DNA of 64,000 nucleotides from Diorhabda sublineata (lineage: Eukaryota > Arthropoda > Insecta > Coleoptera > Chrysomelidae), in contig NC_079474.1 in assembly GCF_026230105.1 (NCBI RefSeq), positions 43,228,294 through 43,292,293 of the forward strand, given 5' to 3'. Below, one piece after another: positions 10,782 to 22,700 of this stretch (the first letter of the stretch is position 1; the number at the start of each line of letters is the position of its first letter). The notes under the pieces are model-generated. The model was not told the origin of the DNA. It was given only the letters and a program-made list of their open reading frames with translations, and did not search any database. The position numbers and the translations under genes were made by a program.

Positions 10782-13700
10782 CTGAAACAAACACACTATT
10801 ATCCAGAAAAAATAAACATTAATAAGACATCACTTGTTCATGGTTACAGTTGTCGAAAAAAAGTAACTGTTATACAATAAACTACAAGTGTTGAGAGTTG
10901 ACTTTTGAGATACTTGAAACATTCATCATGGTCAAAAAATGGAATTAAATCGGGCGATGATTTTCTATGACTTTTGACGTGAATTAAACCAACAGCAGTG
11001 TGTTGACTTGGTGATGATTTTTCTATGGGCTTCCGAACTCATTCATGGTTGCCTGTTTTTTCGGAATAACTGGACATGTCACTACCGTTCTATTAGAACA
11101 ACGTAGAATGGTCAACCCCGATTGGTACACCAGCATTTGTTTGCCAGAAGTGTTCGAAAAAATCAGAGAAACCAATCGATGAACACGAATACCACGACAA
11201 TGTGAGTTCTCAAACATCAGTTCAAACAAAAACGCTTTTGAACAGTCAATACATCGAATTGATAGGTGATCAAAGAGATAGAAGATCAAAAATAAATTGC
11301 GAGAACAAAGCGTAGAAAAATGGTTCAATCTAATGCAAAATTGGAGAATATTGACAAACAATATCAAACAATCTCAAAAATTAAGTAGCAACCCTCGTAT
11401 CCTGTTTATACCAATTACGCAATTCCGTTTGGATGAATCGCCAAGCTTCCATAAGCGCGGAAAACTCTGGACAGCATGAGGACACTTCTGGTAAACCGCA
11501 ACCTCAGCATAAAACTCTAAAAACTAAAGAATGCTTTGCTGTTACACATTTCATCTTTTTCTGTACGGATGCGAATGTTGGACCATGGATGCAGCTACAG
11601 AGAAGAAAATTGATGCATTCGAAAGGTACGCCTACAGACGAATGCTGCGGATATCTTGGACGGAACATAGGATAAACATAGAGGTCCTTCAGCAAATGGG
11701 TAACTTCTCACGACAATCAAAAGAGAAAAAGTTGAACTATCTAGGACATATAATGAGAAACGAGCGATAATAGAAGGGAAGATCGAAGGAAAACGGTCGG
11801 TTGGCCGTAGACAAAATTCATAGTTGAAAGACTTGCGCAGATGACTCGGACAGTCATTGTCACTCGACAATAGCCATTTGGATCGTCAACTTCCGTAGGG
11901 AGACGGCGTCGTAAGAAGAATAAAAGTCATTCATATTACCGTTAAATTCTCCTCATATCACGCGGAGCAGTAATTTTTCCTTCGACATGTTTTCGTATGT
12001 CATTTGGTTCTTAATGTGTTTAGAGATTTAAAAATTAATGATATGATAATATTCCGAACAATTGTTGATTCAATGAAATTTACTGTGAGCAAATGTTTTT
12101 ACGCACGTCTTTGTCAAAACATATACATATGATTGAAACAGAGCATCCAGAAGAGGTCAAAACTGTTGATGTCGACTCAACCTATTTATAAAAACTTGAT
12201 CATAATTTTGTTTTGAGTTCAATTGATAAATTTCAAAATACTCGATATGAAAAAGATTTTTCAATTTCCTGTCGGGATAATGGAAAGTTTAACCCATTAT
12301 TCAACGGTACAGAAGAATAATCTGAATGCAAAACACTTGTTTAGGAAAAACTCATAAATGTGATAAATTTCCGTAAAACGTGACATCTCCTCCTCATTCT
12401 CCTCTACTTATGAAATTTCAAATGAAAAACTTCATATAATAAATGATGGTGAATATATTGCTCTTACCTGTAACTGATCGATGGTTTTTTTATTCCTTCT
12501 AGCAATTTCATCATCAGACAAGTTATTTTTTTCGTTGACGCCGGTTTGTGACACATTATTATAACTTCTAGCCTGTGTTACATTTTCGGGTATCAAACTT
12601 TTACTCAAAGTTTCATCACTCTTACCCAATGTCAAACTATGTTGCGGCTGTAACAAACGATGCTTGTCGACGGATTCTTGATATCTAGGTAAAGTGGCTA
12701 ACTTTTTTCCAATACTTTCCGAATCTGAGAGCTTTCTCATCGGTTCTGAATACTTGCTACAATCTGAGAGGTTTTCTATCGATAAAATTGGACTTTTTCC
12801 GGCTAATTTACTTCCCGAGCTTATTATATCTAAATAGCTGGATCTACGACTGTTGATGTCTGGTGGAGAACTCGATAAAAAAGCTGAAGCGTCTTTGCTT
12901 AGTCTCCTACCAACCGCGGTGCTGTAATCTTTATTATTCAAGGAGTGTGAATTGAAGACACTGTCGCTACTAAATCTACGGACGTTCAAATTTGATGAAC
13001 TCTTTGTTTTATTTTTTGAACGAGGACTGAAAAGTTGTTTGCTAAGGTATGTTGTAGGTGATTTCATTTTATTGCCGTTATCACCTTTAGGGCTACTCCT
13101 GTAGAGAAACAAAATCATATTTTAATGATACAGTTTATTGAAATCTATGAATTTGTTAATAATAATAATAATAAATAAATGAGATAAGTTATAAATAATG
13201 TCATTATAAAACTCACCTTAGAAATGTTCTTTTGATAATACTCGGACTAAGCTTCGATTTCTTCTCATCGGGACTCAACTGGTACTCAGAATCAACTTCC
13301 GTCACAGATTCTAATGGTGGCTCCCTTTCTTCTTGTTGTTGCCTACGGATGGTGCTTTAAATTTCAATTTTAATTAAGATTTGAAAATGAAATGTTGCTT
13401 AAATGCTCACCTGCGAATTTCTTGTATCATTTCGAAAAATTGAGCTTTACTTTTCCTGCGTCTCCGCTGTTCGTGTTCCTTCTGAAACAATGATCATCAA
13501 GACAATTGTGACTAATAGTCCGGAAAGCGATATTTGCTGTACGACATTACTGTGTGAAACTATTTATATTTTAACAAATCACCCTAATTTCAGGAAAATG
13601 TGACAGCAACCTGCAATCTCTTCAAATAACTACTCCGTAAATGAAACAAACCCTCATCAGTGCGATATGTTTTGACACAAATACTTTAGTAAAAACAGGA

Positions 13701-16700
13701 AAAGTTTACTTTTTGAATAAGGAGGGGATCCAAATGATCCAGGGACAATGATTTCTTATTCTGTTCAATCGTGGTCGCTACAGGATGAATTTTGTGAAGG
13801 TCGTACAAAATTGTGTCCATTCAATTTTGCAAGAACCTTTGGCTATCAAAAAGATTTTTGAACAGTCAAAACAACGAATTGATGGGCTATTCACCGTACA
13901 GTCCTTGATTGACATCCAATAATTTCTTCTTATTTCCGAAGATCAAAAATAAATTGCGAGGCAACGTTTTTCTACACATGACGAAGCGATTGATGCTTTC
14001 AAATCATATGGTTTGGGGGTATCTCAATCGGGATGCAAAAAATGCTGAGACAATTGATTCAAATTGGAAAACTGGAAAACAATAAAGCCATATCTAATTT
14101 TAAATTTGTGTTTTTATTTCTCTATCTCAAAATTTCAGTTGCAACTCACTTGCTTACTCTGGAATTAATAATAAATAATAAATAGAAATAAATTCTGCGG
14201 TGGATTGTCCCTCTTCTGTACCAAATGTCCGCAAAGCTGTTTAGAATTCGTGAGTGCTAGAGCTTTTCCTTACAATCGTTTCCCAATGGTATCCCACATA
14301 AAGATGATCGGATTTGAATTTCGACTAAGAGGGTCAATATAATTTCCTCAAAACATTCTTGACCATTCGAGCATTCTAGAATCGTTGATTATGACGCTGT
14401 AATGACCAATTATTGCAAACTCAATACATATATCAATTTCTGAAGGATTATTTTATTAATTGAATAAAACAAACTGCTATATAGACAATTGTATCACGTT
14501 GAAGAAACGAACTATGAAATCAAGAAACATTGTTTAAATGAAAAAACATTACTTTTGTTATTTTGAGTTGTTGTTCCCTATACACACACCCATGACCTTT
14601 TAGAAACTATTCTGAAATTTTATGAGTTGATTCACATGAATAATTACTATTTAAAGGTCGATTTATTTATTTATCGATTTTGTATATAAACCAAGTAATC
14701 GTAAAGCTATCGAGATAAATTTAGCAATAAAGGAGGAATTGTTAGGTAAACCACTGGAAATTTTCTCGTTGACCTAGTGCAAATATCTAAGAAAACGGAA
14801 TAAAAGTAGTGGAAACGAGCTGAAAGGTTAGTTCAGGAGCTTACAGCAACTTCGTTCCAATTCGCTTATAAAAGTCAATATTGGCTAGGTCTCAAATATA
14901 CTAACATTACCATATTTACACAAGGATACTTTTGAGATCTTGATAGAAGTTAATCAAATGAAAATTTGATGCTTTAATCTCAGTTATGAAGATTTTATAA
15001 AAATTTTACTAATGTTTTATTTTCAATACGTAGCATACGGTAAAAGCGTTTGAGATGGCCGTACGCGAGTGATGGTCAGTCGAAATAATTGTATACTAGG
15101 TTCATATTTTAACCCGAAATTCTATTTTTTTTTTAATGACTTACTTGTGTTTTCGTGCATTTTTTGTACTTTGCATAATCATGTCTGTACTCTAAATTTA
15201 AAAGAGGGCTTGTTACTTGTTACTTTAATATCCGATATGGCTATCAAAAGAAGGAGTGATTGCCATATGCACTAGAGCTTAGATGGTCATACAAGTTCAG
15301 GTTGATTTTCATATATTTAACAGTATGCTTATTTATTACAGATGCCAGAAGTACCATTGAAAGGCTATTGCTACTCGTGGCAACTGGAGTGAAAATTCTT
15401 TTAAAGCAGCCATTACCTGCCCAAAAATGGAAAATATCTGTATACACAGTTTGTATCGTCGAAAATAAACGTCGAAAAACACTTGAAAGTCAGTACAAAT
15501 CTAGCAATAATAAAAAAAGGTCCATTGGAGCCCACGTCATAAATATGTTCTAAGTTCTAAGATGAAAATGTTCTAAGATGAAAATGAGAAAAAACTTTTC
15601 ACTCATATTAAAATTGGTGGGAAAAGTTCAACTTTTCTCACGAGTGTTTGTGTCGCAAACACACGAGTCAGAAAAGTACTTTTCTCACATATTGCACAGT
15701 ATAATTTTTCTACATTTACACAAATTGAAAGAATAAAAGTATTGGCACCTAATGTTTACTTTTATAATTAGTAAAACCAAAATAATACTTAAGTATCTTC
15801 GAAGAACAGCATATTTTTTATATATCTCATAAAGTTCTCCCGTTACACTGAACGCTCTTGGCTTTTATGTTGTTGCGTTATCTAATTGCACAAGTAAAGC
15901 TGAATTTAAATCCTCTAAATTATCTAAATATTAAAACTTTCCAAAAATAATATTACCACCCGAGAGTTTTGAACTCGGGACTACTGATAGTACACACTAT
16001 CATCCACTGCACTATTGACTATTGATTTAAATTCATTGGTTAAAAGTAAAAATATCTATGTACCATAATTTGATATAGAACTTCTGATGATTTTTTAATT
16101 CTTTTTATCTACTGAATAACCCAATAATTACAAAAATCTATGTTAATTCAAGAAAAAAGTAAAATTAAATTGTCAAAGTAATTCCCTCTAAATAAATTTT
16201 CTTCTATTAGCAGATATTCCTTCTCTGGAGCTTCGTTTAAAAATCTCTGCAATTGATCTTCTGTCAATATGTTTGATTTTTTGGGATACGTGGATATATC
16301 AATGTTATTTTTTATATTGATAGTACTCCGCAACATTGAATATTGTGGCCAAAGTGTAGAAGCCTTTAAAGTTTTCGACAACTCTTCAAAGTATACCAAA
16401 AGTACCGTTTTCTGAAAAACGGCAACAAATCTAAAGTTACTTTTGCTGCTTTTTTCGATATCTTTGGCGGAGTATTATCAAAATCGTTAATATTGACAGT
16501 ATTGACATATTATTTATTATAAATTGGTATAATTATGTCCTACTAAAATAATATTTGATGGAATTTACGATTTTTGGCAAACCAGAAATGAAAACTACCT
16601 TATATAATGTCAGTTGTGTCAACTATTTAAAGTTCACAATAGCCAACTAAGTTTCCATCGATTTTTATTGATTCTCCATAAAAGTGTGTGAGAAATATGT

Positions 16701-19700
16701 GGTTTTGAAATTAAGTTCGCTATGAGAAATACGTCACTTTTCGTAGCAGTTGTAGAAAAATAGGTTTTTCCTTAACAATGCAGAATGTGAAAAGATTTGC
16801 CATTTAGTTTGCCGAACAATTAAATATACTTTAGAGAATGAGTAAATCGGAGCCAAACGCCGGCTATGATTGGTTAGGTTTCTACGTAGAAGTTCCGACA
16901 TGGTTGACTACTTCTTTTTGCTAGAAAATGATGCAGTCAACTGCATATTTAATTTGGAAGATACAGGCATACAAAGGAATAATCTGACTGAACATGTACT
17001 CGTCGAAAGAGGCTCGAAAGCTGTTTCCACATCGACATCGACTGAACTGGTCGAGATCGTTACAATCATAGCTTGTTGTAATGCAAAAGGTATGTTTTGT
17101 TGACATGTATATTCATGGGTAATAAAAGTAAATATGAAAAGAAATTATTCTTGGATATCATGATTTTATGTAAAAAAAACTGCTTACATAACTTCACCAA
17201 TATTTTTTCACTTTAAAATTCATTTGATACCAAGGAAGCCATCTGACAATGTTTTATTGTTGCTTGATGGTCATTCCATATATTGTAATTCCGTGGAAAT
17301 GCTTGAATATTCTGATCAAAGCTAAATCATTTTACTGTCTATACCTAGCCACACTTCGCATTTTCTATAACCCCTTGACAGACCGAGCAGTTTTCAAATC
17401 TTTAAAATACCATTTCTACTAACAATAAAGATTAATAAAAGTCAATTTAGCCGAATCACAAGACTGACATTCGGTTTTCTACTGACTTGAGGTCAAGTCT
17501 ACTTCTACAGAATACACTGTTTCTGATTTTCTGAACTCATGCGATGTTACTTCATTTGATGTTACCAAATACACACGAAGCCGAAGAAAATTTTGAAAAT
17601 GAACCATCACCAGGTACGTCAACTGAACAAATTAGTGACAATGATAAGTGCATACTTTCTAGAATTTAAAAAGAAATATTTCCTATTCCATAAAAGTTCA
17701 TACAGACCCATAAACGTGGCAAACAGGTAAGATTTTTACTTCCAATGAGCATTCAGCAATAGAAAATTATAAGCTAGAAGGAAAAGTCTTGGAAAGAAGT
17801 AAGCGTGGAGATATGCAAGAAAAATATAATGTTATAAAAACCAAAGAAAAAGAATGATAAACCCGTCACAATAAGTAAACGTGAAGCAGTTAGATTACAA
17901 TGAGTGGTTCCGATATCGATAGTGATGAACTCAATGAAGATGACATGGCAAATGCGGCGACATCACAAGTTTTCTTGAAGATTGGCTTTGATATTTCATT
18001 TGTTCAATGTGAGTGTACGAAAATTGTACAGATTTAAGGATATGGGTTTAAAATGTCGAAAAAACGATGTCAAGTGGAAAAAGTAAGCAAATCTCGCCAT
18101 CTCTCCTGCACTACTACTCCCCCTAATATATCGAGTGAGATGGCCAATTACTTTTTTCTTGAAACAATTTATGTGTCGTTATTATTATAAAATTGTTCCC
18201 CTCATATTGAATGTTGATTATAACATAAATATTTTTCATTTTTTGAAGCTATGGCCTTTTCTATCGATTTTACCCAAATTTATTTCATTTGTTCAAATTC
18301 CATTAGCCAAATAATATAAAATAAGCAACATTCCTGCAGCTCCTGAACTAAACTAAGCAAAAAAGCAAAAGCAGTGTTTTTTTCTGTATAAGCAAAAAGA
18401 AAGGAAGCGATCCCTTATACAAACCCTTTTGATACTTTTCTGGAACAGGCTGGTTATCTGTCCTTGTCTAATGGTGTGGACTAATTCTCTAGCGGCGTGA
18501 TGGGGTGAAACTAATTCCACGCAGTTGATGAACCGATACAGCTTCTACAAATAGAGAAAGAACGTATACACGGTGTATTTAGGTTCAATCTCATTCTAAA
18601 TCATATAAATTCTATTAACTCACATCTTAACAAAAGTGTTGATTCATTGCTTTAATAATAGTCAAAAGTGGGGATATCAATAAAAATTCTTATTCATTCT
18701 CTTACTTACAAATATAAATAGTAAAAACGAGGGTTATCTGTAATGACCTGTCATTGAATATTTGTTTTTCTGCTCCTATACATATTTTTGAATATGTATT
18801 CCTACCACTTCAATGATATTCATTAAGATACAGATTGTTCATTAAGGTACAAGTTTATAACCAATAGAAAAAATTCAGCAATCGGTGATATTTGGACAAA
18901 ATTAATAATCACCATGGCCACCCGATGTATCTAAAATTTTGACAAATTATAACAAAAATTCACCGATTCAAATTCAAATTAAGCTTTCTAAAACAAAAAT
19001 ATGTGAAAATGTCGGATAGCGAGAGTGAAATCGAATATTATAGTCCATAGTCCACAAGAGCCACAACTAATTTACTGCCAGTAAAATCAGCGAATAATTT
19101 TTCTAAAATTCTCATTTCATAACTTACAGAGTTTGATAAACAATTATCCAATTTTAACTTACAATTCCATCATAAATACAATGAATTTTAAGAATAAAGT
19201 GATTGTTTTCCATTATTATAATGGATGTTAGAAAAAATAGTGTATGCAACTCGCATTTAATGGTAATTAAGATATTCGTTCATCATTGAATGCTGGTTGC
19301 ATAATACACTATTTTGACAATATGCACACGCAAATGAAAAAGGAGTTAGACACTCGCATGCGAACGTTTTTAAAGACCCTGTATATAGCGCAGTTTAGTT
19401 CAGTTTATAATAAATAGTCATAGTGAATAGTACGAATTAGGAAAATACTTAGATAATTTGAATAACTTATTGTGAGTGAGTGAGTTAAGTGGTAGGGATA
19501 AGTGAATTTTATTAGAAGCTAGTGTAATGTGAAATATTAAATAAATTGATATTGTGAGAAATAGAGTTTATTAATTTATTGAGAGAATTTCTTAGACGAG
19601 TCATGTCAATGGTATCAAAAACGCGTTTGAAATTAATTTCACTCGCGTTAATTTTACTATTAATTATATGCTGTGAAAGATTAAGAATTTTTTGAAATAT

Positions 19701-22700
19701 TCATACTGAACACAGTGTTCACAATACGACTACACCAACAGATCAAAATGGGTATAATCAGCTATCCCTAGAAGATAAATAAGCCATTGCCGAATTTTTG
19801 GTAGATCTGAGAAAGAGGAATTTTAAATATGTTACTCAAAACTTCATCATGAATTACCCTATCTCCTAATAAAGATGAGTCGAAATAGTATGATGATTTG
19901 ATGATATGGAATCTCTCTATTGACAATATTTTCTTATATTTAAACTAGAAAAAATGGGGCTTAAAGGAATTGTTTAATATTTTTAGTACACGAATCTTCC
20001 AGAAATTGAACATGTTTATAACGGTAAGTGGAACATAATTGAAGCTCTTAAAATCTAGCATAAAATGTCAGTGATAAAATTTTATCATGTCCATCCAATA
20101 AAAATAACAGCTCTAATTCTAGTGCAAATTGAGTTTTATGAGCTTATGGACGGAGATCGTCAATTCTGAAAATTTGTAATTTCGTGTTCCTGGACTCTTG
20201 ATAATACTATAGTGATATTCAGTTTCTAAATGATTATTTTTTCATGATAAGTAAGTTTAGTATTGTTTAATTCTGTCTACAGTTTTTTGTTCTTATATAT
20301 CCAGTACAAATGATTGTTTATGTTGTAAAATATTTTTTTAAATTTACATGTTCATCATTATTTCCTATTAATACAAGTTTCAATTCGTATTTATTATATT
20401 AATTTCTATTTACTTGTTCCTCTCCCTCTCTCGAGTTGTTTTCAGTCCCCGCCCAAACTACTCTACAGTTTTTTTTATAACATCTTCTATATGTTTTCGT
20501 GGAAAACTAACCACTTACTTGAGAGAGTTAAGTACATTATTGTATTGAGTTACGCGACGCTAGATCGTCTTTTGTTTTCCGATTTATATAACAAAAGGAA
20601 ATGCCAACGTACACCACCTTTGTTTGGAAAAGCATAATGGAACATGTTCACGACATTTATTGAGAGCTGCATCATCTTTTATATACGATGGAGTAAGTAC
20701 AAATAGACGTTTACATGAAACATTAGAAGGGTAAATCGCGGATCGGAATTAAGATTATACTGTTTCATGATAAATTGAAAAAAATATGGTGGAGATTCAC
20801 CTAACAACTTAAAAGTAATTTTTTTTTAACATTGTTTCAAGAAGAACTAATGAACGTTGCCAAATTATATTGGGATATATATCGCGTCCCAAAGGATCTA
20901 TCGTGTCCCCCTTTCTTGCTGCGATAGTGAGGAACCCAGTGTTTAATGCTGATCTGTTAATATCAATCTTTTTAAAAAGTCCAGAACGTGGAATCTGGAG
21001 TTCCGAAGTGTTGTATGCCTCATCATCTGCTAAGTCTAGCGTCTCTAGGTGTCTATTGAGAAGATAGTGCCCCGATAGGACTTCTGTTAGTATTTGAGTC
21101 GTTCACATTTGACCCTATTTCTACATTTAAGTTTGTTATGCATATTATTTTTTCTCCTAAATAAGTTGTTTCTCACTAAGACTGTCCTAAGTAAAGACAA
21201 CTTCATCAACAATCATGTTCGTAGAGTAATTTTTCCATGCTGTTGAGAATAATTTCATCCTTTAATTCAATGAAATCAATCAATGTGACAGTTTGAATGA
21301 TTCTGAACTTATTGTTCATCTTGAATTCATCTATTTGACATAATAAACAAAATGTGTATATCTTTGAATATCAAAACACTTACCTGGCTAAAGAACATGA
21401 TATTTCTGCTTCGCCAAATACTTCCTTTGGGTTTATCCCTCAAAATAGGTAAGGTGTATCGAAAGAAAAGATGTTCAACTAACAAGATTAGTAGACCCAG
21501 AGCCATACCAACTCCAAGGAGGATGAAAACACCTGTGACTGCAGCCACACCCAAAGGTCGAGGTTGTGCCATTTCGGTTGCTAATTTGAAACACGGAAGA
21601 CCGCCGTACCACTTTTCTTGCAGTATATCCATATAGCCGTTGTTAGAATATTTGGCTATTACCGCAGATATACTATCCTAAGAAAAATATATTATTCCGT
21701 GAAAATAAATAGTTAAATACAGAATGTGGATTCCCTATTAATTGAAACAAATTATAGTCGCCACAAATTTATTGTAAATTCAGTGCCACACACAATGGTT
21801 CCGTATTTTTGTCGGTTGCTGTTACTTAAGACAAATATTCGATAACAAAAGACGGAAAATTGAGCAAATTGAGCGACATGCGTGTCAAACTACTTTCAAT
21901 TCAGTTATAAGACCAAATATTTATCAGAACTGGTTTAACATGTCTCGAGGTGTATCTCTATCACATCGCCATCCCCATTTAAGAAGAAGAAGCGTTTATT
22001 AGGTAAGTGATTTTTCAACCTAAGCAACCAGCAGTAGGTATAGGACATAGTACCTGGCATTTTTTTATAGAAACATAATTCCACTGAACATACCCAGCTG
22101 TTAGTGTTTAGTGTGTAACAAACAATATATTTTAGTAATCGAGTTCGTTCCTCTTTGTATTCAGAAAATATTCGCAATCTGAAATCGATTTCTTGAAAAT
22201 AAATATATTTAGATGGTAGTCGCAAATCTTTTTTGTATCTATTGGAGTACTATCCTACTAGTACTCAATATTTTTTAAAAACAAAGTTAAATTTTAGGGA
22301 ATGAAATAGTTGTATTCATTTTTGTAACAGAAATATAACAATTATAAACCCTTATTTAGATGATGAAGTATGTTAAACTTTATTCTGTTCGCAAAAAAAA
22401 ATAAATAATTCCACTTACTTTCAAAGGAAACCCCTTTGTCATTCCAATAGCATACGTATCTTCGTTGATGCTGTCTCCGATTTTTTGCAGCTTGCAACCA
22501 TGATCGGTAGCCCTATAATAATCCAAAATCGGTGTATCAGCAATCAATATATCCAAAGAACCGTTTCGAAGCTTTATAACGCCTTCTTCAATGTTTTCTA
22601 AAGAATATTTATGTATGTGTTGCCAGAGTAGTTGGTTCGCTCTTTGTACATAATATTCGGCTGCTGAGGATCTAGGAGCTCCCACTTTTTGACTCAATAG

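Noticed and set aside
21352..21636. 94-codon plus-strand frame over the M4 exon
   Set aside because: Shadow of a confidently coding minus-strand exon.
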